Source: Candidatus Roseilinea mizusawaensis (GTDB lineage Bacteria > Chloroflexota > Anaerolineae > J036 > Brachytrichaceae). Taken from it: DNA of 64,000 nucleotides. Made by a program: the position numbers and the translations under genes. This document shows positions 48,217 through 56,515 of the stretch, in pieces (the stretch's first letter is position 1; every line of letters starts with the position of its first letter). The notes beneath the pieces were generated by a model that did no database searches, was not told the origin of the DNA, and was given only the letters and a program-made list of their open reading frames with translations. Location of the stretch: positions 62,001 through 126,000 of the forward strand of contig JAEANN010000044.1 of NCBI GenBank assembly GCA_016841965.1, read 5' to 3'.

Positions 48217-50691
48217 CTATGGCTCCTCATGGCCTGGCTGCCATGCCAGCGCAATCAGATCAACAAAAATGTCGCTCTTGCGCGGTGAAATCGGAGCCTG
48301 TGACATATCGTTCAAGGCTGCCATCCACTGGTTGTTGAGCGCCTCCAGCGCCGACTTGTATTCGGCCGCGACGCGCTCCAGGTCGGCCGTCAGTTTGGCG
48401 ATCACGTCCTCCGACTCTTTCACTTCTTCCTCGGCAGCCAGGGTGGCCCGCCTTTTCCAGGCGCCCCACGACACGGCCCGTCCGGTGCTGCGCTTGTTGC
48501 GGCCGATCACAAAGTTGAACACCGACTCAACATTGGTCAGCAGCTCCTCACGTTTGCGCGCGTCGAGTTCGGCGCGGTCCATTGTCAACTCGCGTTGCTC
48601 GCGCGCCAGCCGGTCCTGAAGGGTGGCGATGCGCCGCTCGAACTGGTTGTGGATTTTGGTGGCTTCGGCATCGCGTTTCTGTTTGGCCGCATGCTCGCAG
48701 CGTTGGCGGAAAGATCTCTGGTCTTCATCGGGCCGGCCATGTAGCCGCAGCGCGCGGTTGAACCACACATGGACCACAGCGTGGCGGTAGATATGCTCGA
48801 TCAGCGCCCGCTCGGCCTGTTTCATCCATCGGTTGGTCAGGCCGGGTGGCAGTGGCTCGAACCGCGCATCGGGCATGGGCGCGCGCGTCAGCGCGTTGAC
48901 ATCAAAGCCCGACACGGTATGTGCCTGGGTGAAATCGGGTGTTGCGATTAGCTGATTGAGCGCCAGCAGGTAGGTGTAGCGCTGGTTAGTTGCGACGCCG
49001 CTGGCCCGGTCTGCGAAGCGCACATTTGCGCTTGCGAGCAGGAAGGGGCGGTAGATCAGGCTGGCCGACTGCCGATTACTGGCCGGCAAAAACACTTCGC
49101 GCACATCGGGCGGCAGGGCCGGCCGGCTTGTGGATGTTGAGCGCGTCTCATTGACTTCCGATGGCGACCGGCGAGGGATGCTCTTGCTCTCCGTTGCAAG
49201 CGCGTCGGCGCTGGGGCTGGCCGGCTCGTGCGCCGGCGCGTTGACTGCCGGCCTCAGCCGGCGCAGGTGTTCGCGGGTGAGCGGGCCGCGCAGGAAACTC
49301 ATCGTCCAGCGCGTGCGCAGGAAGCGTGGCTCGCCGCTGGCAGTCTGCACCAGGAACGTGCGCGGCGGCAACGTGCGCAGCGGTTCTTCGAACGTCTCGC
49401 GGTCGAATCCGATGCCGGCGGTCTCCAGACCTTCCAGCGCCCGCGCCCGGTCGCGCTCGGTGCGCAGCCGGCCGATGAACCATGCGCCGATGTTCGACAG
49501 CGCTTTGTAATCCAGGTCGGCCGGGTTCTGGGTAGCCATAAACACGCCCATTCCCGCCGCGCGACCCTGCTTGACCAGCGTCATCAGCGGCGTTTTGGTG
49601 GGCGGATTGCGCGAGGGCGGCAGGTAGCCGAACACCTCGTCGAAATACACCAGGCAGCGCAGCGTCGATGTGCCGGCGTGTGAGCGCATCCACAGCACCA
49701 GTTGCGAAAGCAGCAGCGTGATGAAAAACTGGCGCTCGGCGTCGCCCAGGTGCGCCAGATAGAACACGTTGGCCGGCGTTTTGCCGGCCGGGCTTAGGCT
49801 GCCCGGCTCGCGCACCGGCTTCATCAGGCCAGAAATGTCGATCGGCGGGCCGACTTGCCAGGCCGCGAAGGCGGGCGATGCGACCAGCGCATTCAATGCC
49901 ATGGCCAGCTTGAAGCGATCTGCTCTGGGGTAGAACACATCCATGTCGAACACGCCGATCTTATTGACGGGCGGATCCTGGATCATGCGAATCAACAGCG
50001 CCATATCCACTGCCTGGCCGGCGCGCCAGGCGGCCTCGAAAAGTGTGGCCAGCAGAATATGCTCTCGGCTCTTGAGTGGATCGGCCTGAATGCCGGCCAG
50101 CTCCAGCACCGCCGAGCAGATCTGCGCGATGCGCTCGCGCAATATCTCGGCGCCGGTCGCCCATGCAATGCCGGCCGGCGCGTTCAAGCTCTGCAGCAGG
50201 TTGATGGGCATCCCCGCCTCGCTGCCGGGTGTGAAGATGCGCACGCTGGCGCGGTCGCGCAAGGCTTGCACGCGCTCCGGCACGATGCCTGATTCGGCCA
50301 GTCCCTCGCGCCACTTCTGCGCGGTGCGCGCCGCCAGCTCATCGAGCGTGATCTGGCTGTGTGCGGCTTCGTCCTCCGTCAGCCACGGCTTGAAGTCCGA
50401 TGGCGCGAGCGCGGGAAAGGTGAGCGCCAGATTGGTGATGTCGCCTTTGGGGTCAATGATGATGAGCGGAATCCCCTGCAGCAGCAGCTCTTCGAGCACG
50501 CTGATGCCCAGGCCGGTCTTGCCGGTGCCGGTCATCCCCAGGCACACCGCATGCGTGATCAGATCGCGCAGGGTGATGGTGAACGGGTTATCGGACGTCT
50601 GTTGGCTGGAGGGCAAGAATTCTCGGCCCAGATAAAGCTTGCCGGGTTGGTCGATCATGGCAGGCGCCTCGCTGTCAGGTGTACGTGTCAT
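48217..50691 (-). CDS. HerA-like ATPase with C-terminal coiled coil
   Basis: 824 residues. Walker A GMTGTGKT is at 52-59 and Walker B in LVYFDEVFGYLPPS. FMATQNPADLDYKALSNIG and GRLRTERDRAR follow, the sensor and arginine-finger region of HerA/FtsK-type P-loop motors. A proline-rich linker (about 480-535) leads to a helical C-terminus (620-800) with long coiled coil. HerA-like ATPases act in DNA end processing, transfer or defence, usually with NurA or another nuclease. None is adjacent. Start at the ATG at 50691, with an alternative ATG 11 codons in. DNA-motor activity is inferred. Confidence 0.8.
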   Translation of the reverse strand: MTRTPDSEAPAMIDQPGKLYLGREFLPSSQQTSDNPFTITLRDLITHAVCLGMTGTGKTGLGISVLEELLLQGIPLIIIDPKGDITNLALTFPALAPSDFKPWLTEDEAAHSQITLDELAARTAQKWREGLAESGIVPERVQALRDRASVRIFTPGSEAGMPINLLQSLNAPAGIAWATGAEILRERIAQICSAVLELAGIQADPLKSREHILLATLFEAAWRAGQAVDMALLIRMIQDPPVNKIGVFDMDVFYPRADRFKLAMALNALVASPAFAAWQVGPPIDISGLMKPVREPGSLSPAGKTPANVFYLAHLGDAERQFFITLLLSQLVLWMRSHAGTSTLRCLVYFDEVFGYLPPSRNPPTKTPLMTLVKQGRAAGMGVFMATQNPADLDYKALSNIGAWFIGRLRTERDRARALEGLETAGIGFDRETFEEPLRTLPPRTFLVQTASGEPRFLRTRWTMSFLRGPLTREHLRRLRPAVNAPAHEPASPSADALATESKSIPRRSPSEVNETRSTSTSRPALPPDVREVFLPASNRQSASLIYRPFLLASANVRFADRASGVATNQRYTYLLALNQLIATPDFTQAHTVSGFDVNALTRAPMPDARFEPLPPGLTNRWMKQAERALIEHIYRHAVVHVWFNRALRLHGRPDEDQRSFRQRCEHAAKQKRDAEATKIHNQFERRIATLQDRLAREQRELTMDRAELDARKREELLTNVESVFNFVIGRNKRSTGRAVSWGAWKRRATLAAEEEVKESEDVIAKLTADLERVAAEYKSALEALNNQWMAALNDMSQAPISPRKSDIFVDLIALAWQPGHEEP

Positions 50692-50825
50692 GTGTCGGGC
50701 GCGATCGACTGCCGCACGATTTGAACATGATGACAGAATGCTCTATCCTGCCGCTGGATTGACAAACGCGCCTCGCACACAGTCGCACAAATGTTCCGAC
50801 GTGTGGGGATGATAACACGCTGCGC

Positions 50826-51575
50826 TCAGACCTGCCGCACCAGGTCGCCAAAGCGGGCGGCGATTTCGCCTTGATCGGTTGCGACGATCAGGCTGCCGTC
50901 GTCGGCGATGCGCACGGCGCGGCCGCGCACGCCGCCGGCGCCGGTGTCGATCTCGACTTGTTTGCCCAGCGTCTCCACACGCCGGGCATACTCGCCGGTG
51001 GGGTTGCGTTGTCCGAGCGACAGCTCTATCTGTCGCTCGTCGAGGTGTTTCAAGAGTGAAGTCAAGATGTGCTCGCGGTCGAGCGGATGCCCGAGTTCGC
51101 GGCGCAGGCTGGTGGCGCGTTGCTGTACATCGGCCGGCGCATCGTCAAAGCGGGTGTTGACGTTTAGTCCGATGCCCAGCACGGCAAAATCGAATTGTGC
51201 GCCGGTGAGGGATGACTCTACCAGAATGCCGCACACTTTGCGCCCGTTCAGCAGTACATCGTTGAACCACTTGATGGCCGTGGAGAAGGGCTGTGGAGCG
51301 AAGGGCCTCAGTGCTTCGAGGGTGTCTAGGACGGCGAGCGCCGCCGACAGGGTGATCCAGCCGGCCTGGGCCGGGGCGAGGCGCGGGCGCAGCACTAAGG
51401 ACAGATAGAGTGACTGGCCGGGCGGCGAATGCCAGACATGGCCGGCGCGCCCCCGGCCGGCGGTTTGCGCGTCGGCCAGCACGACTGTGCCTTCCGGCGC
51501 GCCGCGCTCGGCCAGCTCGCGCGCCACATCCATGGTTGATGTGACAACCTCGCGCCGGACAATGTCGAATCGCAT
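50826..51575 (-). CDS. birA: Biotin-[acetyl-CoA-carboxylase] ligase
   Basis: 249-residue enzyme attaching biotin to carboxylase carrier domains. TAGRGRAGHVWHSPPGQSLY is the biotin/ATP loop in family style (GRGR), followed by IKWFNDVLLNGRKVCGILVES with the catalytic Lys-Trp-x-Asn-Asp. No N-terminal helix-turn-helix is present, so it is a ligase without BirA repressor function. GACATT is 6 nt before the ATG, a weak match to the leaderless pattern. The carboxylase genes are elsewhere. Confidence 0.92.
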   Translation of the reverse strand: MRFDIVRREVVTSTMDVARELAERGAPEGTVVLADAQTAGRGRAGHVWHSPPGQSLYLSLVLRPRLAPAQAGWITLSAALAVLDTLEALRPFAPQPFSTAIKWFNDVLLNGRKVCGILVESSLTGAQFDFAVLGIGLNVNTRFDDAPADVQQRATSLRRELGHPLDREHILTSLLKHLDERQIELSLGQRNPTGEYARRVETLGKQVEIDTGAGGVRGRAVRIADDGSLIVATDQGEIAARFGDLVRQV

Positions 51576-51619
51576 GGGCTAAATGTCACATGCTGGAGTG
51601 GGTACGTGCGTCGCGTGGC

Positions 51620-53614
51620 CTACCTCTCGGCAATTTCTACGTATTCTTCGCGCACCAGCGCGGCATCTGGCACGCTGAAATGGCCGAGCAGTTTGCCGAT
51701 GATATCGGCTTTGCGCGCGGCGTCTTTGGGACTCCAGGTGCGGCTCTTGATTTCCAGGAAATAGCCGTTGCGTTTTGGCTCGATCATCCGGTCGATGTTG
51801 ATGAACAGATTCTCGTCCTCGAAGAGGACCTCCCAGCGCAGACGGTCTTTTTCGATGATGACTTCGCGCGAGGGCTGAAAGTATTCACGGTAGAAGCGCA
51901 GGCTGCGATCGGCCGGCGCGATGAAGCGCGAGCGCGACATGAGCACCGAATGGGCGAACTCGCGCTCTTTCTGCGGGCCGATCAGCGTCAGCCGATAGCG
52001 GCTGCTGACGGTGTGACCCTGCTCATCGACGCGGTCATCCTCTCGATAGCGCAGGCGCGACTCATCATTGTCGAAGAAGAAGTAAGTGTCGTACTGGCGG
52101 TAATGCACATGCCGGACGACAGTGAGTGGGCTGGCCTCGCCGGCGCCCTGAATCGCGGCGATGACAGGGTGTGCGTCGTCGAGATGAGCCTTGACCTGAA
52201 TCTCGAACGACTCTTCTTGTTGCACGCCGCCGATGGCGGCCAGCTTGCTCAACACATCGTTTTCCCGCTCGATGAGGAAGGCGTCAATTTGCACGGCCAG
52301 CACGTTAGCGCGCCGGCGAATGTCGTCCTCGTCCAAAGTGAGTAACACGCGATTGCGCATCAGCGGCCGGCCATTGACCCACACATCGCGTACGTCGGTC
52401 GATTTGCCGGCATACACGATCTGGGTGTAGACGCTGGTCGGGTCATGCGAGAGTAGGGCGTAGTGTGGCGTATTGTGCAGCGTTTGCAGGTCGAGCACGA
52501 TGACATCGGCGCGTTTGCCCGGCGCCAGTGAGCCGGTGAGATGGCCGATGTGCAACGCGCGCGCGCCTTCGATGGTCGCCATAGCCAACGCCGTGCGCGC
52601 CGGCACGGCGACGGGGTCGCGCGTGCTGCCTTTGGCCAGCAGCGCCGCCAACCGCATCTCTTCGAAGTGATCGAGGTCATTGTTGCTGGCCGGGCCATCG
52701 GTGCCGATGCCGATGTGCAGGCCGGCTGCCAGCATCTGGGTAACGTTAGCGATACCGCTGGCCAGCTTGAGATTGGCGGTCGGGTTGTGGGCTACGGTGG
52801 CGCCGGCGCGCTTGAGGGTGCGCATCTCGCCCTGATCGATGGCAGTGCAGTGGGCGGCGATCACTTTGGCCTCCAGCACGCCGTTCTTCTTGATCCATGC
52901 CACCACCGGCATGCCGTTTTCGCGCCGGCAGTCCTCCACCTCCTGGAATGTCTCGCTGATGTGAATGTGCAGCGGCACGTCGTACTTCACGGCCATCTCG
53001 GCGCAGCGCCGCATGAGCGCCCCGCTGCACGTATATGGCGCATGAGGCGCAACTACTGGCACAATTAGGGGATGTCCTTTCCATTTGCGCACGAAAGCTT
53101 CACAGGCTTCGAGGCTGTCTTCGTAGGACGCCGCGTCGGGGGTGGGGTATTGCATGATGGTCTGCGAGCACAGCGCGCGCAGGCCGGCTTCAGCGATGGT
53201 CTGCGCGATGGTGTCCTCGAAGTAATACATGTCGTTGACGCACGTGACGCCGCTGCGGATCATTTCGGCGCAGGCCAGTTGCGCGCCGAGCGCCACGAAC
53301 TCTGGCGAGACGAAGTGCCGCTCGACCGGCAGCATGTAGCCATATAGCCACACGTCAAGCCGGCGATCGTCGGCCAGGCCGCGCAGCAATGTCATCGGCA
53401 TGTGGGTGTGCGCGTTGATCAGCCCGGGCATGATTACGCACCCGCTGCAATCGATGACCTGATTGGCCTGGTATTGTGCGGAGATCTCGGTGGCCGGCCC
53501 GGCGGCGACAATGGAATCGCCCGCGAGAGCAACAGCGCCGTTTGGATACAGCGCGAAGCTGTCGTCCATTGTTACAACAATACCGTTGGTGAGGAGGGTG
53601 TCTACCTGCTGCAT
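51620..53614 (-). CDS. Amidohydrolase (MTA/SAH deaminase-like) fused to a CYTH domain
   Basis: 664 residues in two parts. Residues ~1-455 are an ATZ/TRZ-type metal-dependent deaminase: metal motif NAHTHMP, HIHISET, the AAHCTAID strand and GIGTDGPASNN with the catalytic Asp. These match 5'-methylthioadenosine/S-adenosylhomocysteine deaminases and chlorohydrolases. Residues ~480-664 form a CYTH-like domain: ESFEIQVKAH in place of the usual E-x-E-x-K, LRYREDD, SRYRLTLIGP and YFLEIKSRTW, the fold of CyaB adenylate cyclases and thiamine-triphosphatases. Start ATG at 53614, 6 nt after TATAAC. CYTH acts on triphosphates, so nucleotide turnover is plausible. Confidence 0.85.
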   Translation of the reverse strand: MQQVDTLLTNGIVVTMDDSFALYPNGAVALAGDSIVAAGPATEISAQYQANQVIDCSGCVIMPGLINAHTHMPMTLLRGLADDRRLDVWLYGYMLPVERHFVSPEFVALGAQLACAEMIRSGVTCVNDMYYFEDTIAQTIAEAGLRALCSQTIMQYPTPDAASYEDSLEACEAFVRKWKGHPLIVPVVAPHAPYTCSGALMRRCAEMAVKYDVPLHIHISETFQEVEDCRRENGMPVVAWIKKNGVLEAKVIAAHCTAIDQGEMRTLKRAGATVAHNPTANLKLASGIANVTQMLAAGLHIGIGTDGPASNNDLDHFEEMRLAALLAKGSTRDPVAVPARTALAMATIEGARALHIGHLTGSLAPGKRADVIVLDLQTLHNTPHYALLSHDPTSVYTQIVYAGKSTDVRDVWVNGRPLMRNRVLLTLDEDDIRRRANVLAVQIDAFLIERENDVLSKLAAIGGVQQEESFEIQVKAHLDDAHPVIAAIQGAGEASPLTVVRHVHYRQYDTYFFFDNDESRLRYREDDRVDEQGHTVSSRYRLTLIGPQKEREFAHSVLMSRSRFIAPADRSLRFYREYFQPSREVIIEKDRLRWEVLFEDENLFINIDRMIEPKRNGYFLEIKSRTWSPKDAARKADIIGKLLGHFSVPDAALVREEYVEIAER

Positions 53615-53620
53615 GAGGCA

Positions 53621-53626
53621 GTTATA
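53621..53626 (-). promoter_or_regulatory. TATAAC -10-like element of the amidohydrolase-CYTH gene
   Basis: Reverse-strand TATAAC, 6 nt, then the ATG at 53614; no Shine-Dalgarno. It supports this start over upstream in-frame codons. Confidence 0.5.
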
Positions 53627-53649
53627 GCATACGTCCGCTCCCGTTCGCA

Positions 53650-53789
53650 TATAATCCCTGCCACCTAATCGATTCGCCAAGTCGAGCGCCAGACGTGCTG
53701 AAAATAGTCGGGCCTTTTGTGGGTTGGCTTGGGCGGGTGGGAATCTGTAAAACAGAGGCCGGTCGCGCGGGACACGCGGCCGGCCTTTT
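53650..53789 (+). promoter_or_regulatory. Long 5' leader with an intrinsic-terminator hairpin before an EamA transporter gene
   Basis: A TATAAT at 53650-53655 is 200 bp upstream of the EamA start. Within the leader, 53757-53767 pairs with 53775-53785 (11 bp including one G-U, 7-nt loop), followed by TTTT. A hairpin TCTG/CAGA precedes it. This layout suggests attenuation or a riboswitch. I could not match it to a known class by eye. Confidence 0.45.
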
Positions 53790-53854
53790 GCAGCCCGGCC
53801 GGACAAAAATCGAGCGCGAGAAAGCAAGATAAAAAAGAGGAAAGAGGCAGCGTG

Positions 53855-54799
53855 ATGAGTCGGAAATCATTCGTGGCTGACCTGTCGATGCTGGGAATTG
53901 CCATCATCTGGGGCTTCACTTTTCCCATGGTCAAGGACGCCGTGACCGGTTTTCCGGTGTATTCATTTCTAGCGTTGCGCTTTGCCATCGCTTCAGTCGC
54001 GCTGTTGCTGATCACCTGGCGCTTGCTGCCAGCCATTCCCCCTAAGTGGGTTGCATTTGCTCTCGGCGCCGGCCTGGTCAACTTTGCCGGCTTTGCCCTG
54101 CAAACATTTGGCTTGCAGACAGTGCCGCCGGGGCGCGCGGCTTTCATCACCGGCCTTTATGGCGCCATAGTGCCGTTTATGCTCGTTTTCGTTGGGCGCG
54201 GGCGTGTTACCCGGCCGATATGGGCTGCGATGCTGCTATCCGTGCTTGGGCTGACCTGCCTGTTCTGGCAAGACTTGACGTTTAGCGTTTCCGCTGGCGA
54301 TATCCTGCTGGTGTTATGCGCTGTCGCCTTTGCAGCTCAGATCGTCATGGTCGGGATGTTTCCAAAACATCTCGATGCACGCCCGCTGGCGACGCTTCAG
54401 GCGCTTGTCTGTTTCGGCGGAGCGGCTGTGTTTGCGATTGCCAACGACGGCCTGCTCATCACACTGCTGGGTGTGCCGCTGAACACATTGGGCGCGGCTG
54501 CCTTCACCGCCATTTTTGCGACGGCGCTGGCGCTGCTGGTTCAGACCTGGGCGCAACGCCACACCCCAACCACACACGCGGCGCTGATTTTCTGCACCGA
54601 ACCGGTGTGGGGCGCATTGGCCGGCCTGGTCCTGTTTGGCGAAGTGTTCACCCCGATCGCTGTGCTCGGCTGCGCTTTGATGCTGTTGGGCATGATGGCG
54701 CCGAATTTGAGCGGTGTGGCGCTGAATCTGGCGCGCCGACGCGCGCTGCGATCCCAATCTGAGCCGGCCACCTCCTCTTTGAGGGCGCCGGCCCGCTAA
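53855..54799 (+). CDS. EamA/DMT-family transporter
   Basis: 314-residue membrane protein with ten predicted helices in two EamA repeats (GIAIIWGFTFPMVK opens the first; TEPVWGALAGLVLFGE lies in the second). The drug/metabolite transporter family exports or imports amino acids, nucleosides and drugs; the substrate here is unknown. The ATG at 53855 is preceded by AAGAGG, which decides it against the longer frame from 53717 that would run through a terminator-like hairpin. The leader suggests metabolite control. Confidence 0.88.
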   Translation: MSRKSFVADLSMLGIAIIWGFTFPMVKDAVTGFPVYSFLALRFAIASVALLLITWRLLPAIPPKWVAFALGAGLVNFAGFALQTFGLQTVPPGRAAFITGLYGAIVPFMLVFVGRGRVTRPIWAAMLLSVLGLTCLFWQDLTFSVSAGDILLVLCAVAFAAQIVMVGMFPKHLDARPLATLQALVCFGGAAVFAIANDGLLITLLGVPLNTLGAAAFTAIFATALALLVQTWAQRHTPTTHAALIFCTEPVWGALAGLVLFGEVFTPIAVLGCALMLLGMMAPNLSGVALNLARRRALRSQSEPATSSLRAPAR

Positions 54800-54904
54800 G
54801 CTGGCGTTTCTAGCTAGCTCAGGGTCTCATCTGCATGCAGAAGTCGGCCAGAAACCACTTAAAAGAAGGGGGCAGCATCTCTCGCCATAACGCGCTGAAA
54901 CGGG

Positions 54905-54910
54905 TAAAAT
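54905..54910 (+). promoter_or_regulatory. TAAAAT -10 element of the leaderless FHA-regulator gene
   Basis: TAAAAT, 6 nt, then the ATG at 54917; no Shine-Dalgarno. Confidence 0.62.
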
Positions 54911-54916
54911 CGAGCC

Positions 54917-55675
54917 ATGAGTTCCCCGCGTGACTCGGTCACACCCATGTTGGCAGCCATCTTGCAGGCGACACATCAGCCTGACCAGAGAATCATGCTG
55001 CGCGCCCCCAGTGTGCGCATTGGGCGGGGCGTAACCGGGTCTTATGACATCATTATCCAGCCGGACGATGTGTCTGTATCACGCGAGCACGCTTACCTGG
55101 TGCTGGAAACAAACGTCTGGGTTTTTCACGATACTAGCCGAAATGGAAGCTACGTGAACGGGCAATTGGTGAAAGGGCAGCGGGTGGCGCTTAAGCCGGG
55201 TGACCGCATCCAGATCGGCAAGACTTTCGACTACACGTTCAAGATCATCAGCCCAACCTACGAGATGCAGCTCGGCTCCGAAGCGCCCGGAGACCTAGGG
55301 CAACCGGTGTTGGGGGGGACTGAATTGCCGCCGAGCAACTCTGGCATTTGGATCAGCCCAAGCGCCGCCGTGTGGCGGGATGGGGCTGTGTTGCCGGCCA
55401 TGCTTTCGCGCACGGAGTACCGCCTGCTCAAATATCTGATGCGCCGGCCCGGCGACGTGTGCGACTATGACTCCGTCATCCGTGCCGTGTGGGGAAGTCT
55501 GCGCGAGAAAGACAGCCTGCATGAGTTGATCTATCGCGTGCGGCGCAAGATCGAGCCTGATCCATCCATGCCGCGCTATCTGATCATCCGCGCCGGCATT
55601 GGTGTGGTGTTCTTTCCACAAGGGGTCGACGCCAGCAACAGTTTGCCGGAATCCTCGTCATCTCAGATCGGGTGA
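54917..55675 (+). CDS. FHA domain-winged-helix DNA-binding protein
   Basis: 252 residues. The N-terminal FHA domain (about 27-115) has RIGRG, SREHA and SRNGSYVNG, the residues that bind phosphothreonine. The C-terminal part (about 150-240) is an OmpR-like winged helix (RTEYRLLKYLMRRPGDVCDYDSVIRAVWG ... is split here as TEYRLLKYLM and YRVRRKIEPDP). Likely a transcription factor controlled by a Ser/Thr protein kinase rather than a histidine kinase. No kinase gene is adjacent. The reverse-strand mgtC gene is convergent. Confidence 0.82.
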   Translation: MSSPRDSVTPMLAAILQATHQPDQRIMLRAPSVRIGRGVTGSYDIIIQPDDVSVSREHAYLVLETNVWVFHDTSRNGSYVNGQLVKGQRVALKPGDRIQIGKTFDYTFKIISPTYEMQLGSEAPGDLGQPVLGGTELPPSNSGIWISPSAAVWRDGAVLPAMLSRTEYRLLKYLMRRPGDVCDYDSVIRAVWGSLREKDSLHELIYRVRRKIEPDPSMPRYLIIRAGIGVVFFPQGVDASNSLPESSSSQIG

Positions 55676-55715
55676 GTCTGGCGGGCCGGTGCCGATCGGC
55701 TGGACAGACCGGCCC

Positions 55716-56402
55716 TTATTCCCACTTGATGCGCAGCATGTATTGTCTGTGGGTGAAGTGGTCTACCAGGTGCTGTGAGATCTCGCCGGCCCGGCGCTGT
55801 TTGAACTCCAGGTCGAACTTCAAGGTGCGCTGTTGCAGCCGCAAATCGTGCTCTAGTTCGATGTGCAGCACACGCACGCCGAAGCCCTCAATCTCGCGCC
55901 GGATGTTTTCGCTGGGTGTGTCGTCGTCGAGCGTTGTGGTGAGCAAAAGCGAAGCATAGCGCTCCACACCGATCAGCCGTTCGAGCCAAGGCAGCGACAG
56001 CACAACGATCAGCGCAATCCCCATTCCGATCAGCCCCAAAGCGACGTAACCGCTGCCATAGGCTAGGCCCAGGATGGTGACATACCACAGGACGGCGGCA
56101 GTAGTCAGGCCGCGCACCAGATTGCCCTGGCGCAGAATGGTGCCGGCGCCCAAAAAGCCCATGCCGGTCAGCACGCCGGCAGCCAGCCGGGCTGGGTCAG
56201 GGCGCCAGTCGATGCCAGGTGTTGCAGCGCCAGCGTACCAGAACTCTGAAAGCAAAGCCGCGATTGCCGCAGCCACGCACACCAGCGTAGTGGTGCGCAG
56301 GCCGGCGGGGCGGCCGCGGCTCTCCCGCTCCAGGCCCAAGATCAGACCTGTCAGCGTCGCCGCGCCCACGCGCAACAGCACAGCGTCAATTGGCAGCGGC
56401 AT
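55716..56402 (-). CDS. MgtC/SapB-family membrane protein
   Basis: 228 residues. About five N-terminal helices contain the MgtC signature GLILGLERESRGRPAGLRT and GMGFLGAGTIL. The soluble C-terminus (about 150-228) resembles the ACT-like domain of MgtC. Family members affect magnesium homeostasis and F-ATPase or virulence; the role here is unknown. The ATG at 56402 follows TTTGAT by 6 nt, and the longer frame to 56435 starts inside a repeat element, so 56402 is preferred. Confidence 0.88.
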   Translation of the reverse strand: MPLPIDAVLLRVGAATLTGLILGLERESRGRPAGLRTTTLVCVAAAIAALLSEFWYAGAATPGIDWRPDPARLAAGVLTGMGFLGAGTILRQGNLVRGLTTAAVLWYVTILGLAYGSGYVALGLIGMGIALIVVLSLPWLERLIGVERYASLLLTTTLDDDTPSENIRREIEGFGVRVLHIELEHDLRLQQRTLKFDLEFKQRRAGEISQHLVDHFTHRQYMLRIKWE

Positions 56403-56413
56403 ACTGTGATCAA

Positions 56414-56495
56414 ACCACAAAGCTGCGAAGCCCACAAAGCGGATGCAGGTCGGAATCGGCTTGGCTTCTCTTTGTGTGCTTTGATTCTTTGTGGT
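56414..56495. repeat. Second copy of the ACCACAAAG inverted-repeat element
   Basis: ACCACAAAG...CACAAAG at 56415-56439 is mirrored by CTTTGTG...CTTTGTGGT at 56470-56495. It lies between mgtC and the RNase J gene and could fold as a long hairpin in the RNase J transcript. It is related to the 8479-8731 element. Confidence 0.65.
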
Positions 56496-56515
56496 GAGTA
56501 TCTACGTGATGCGAC

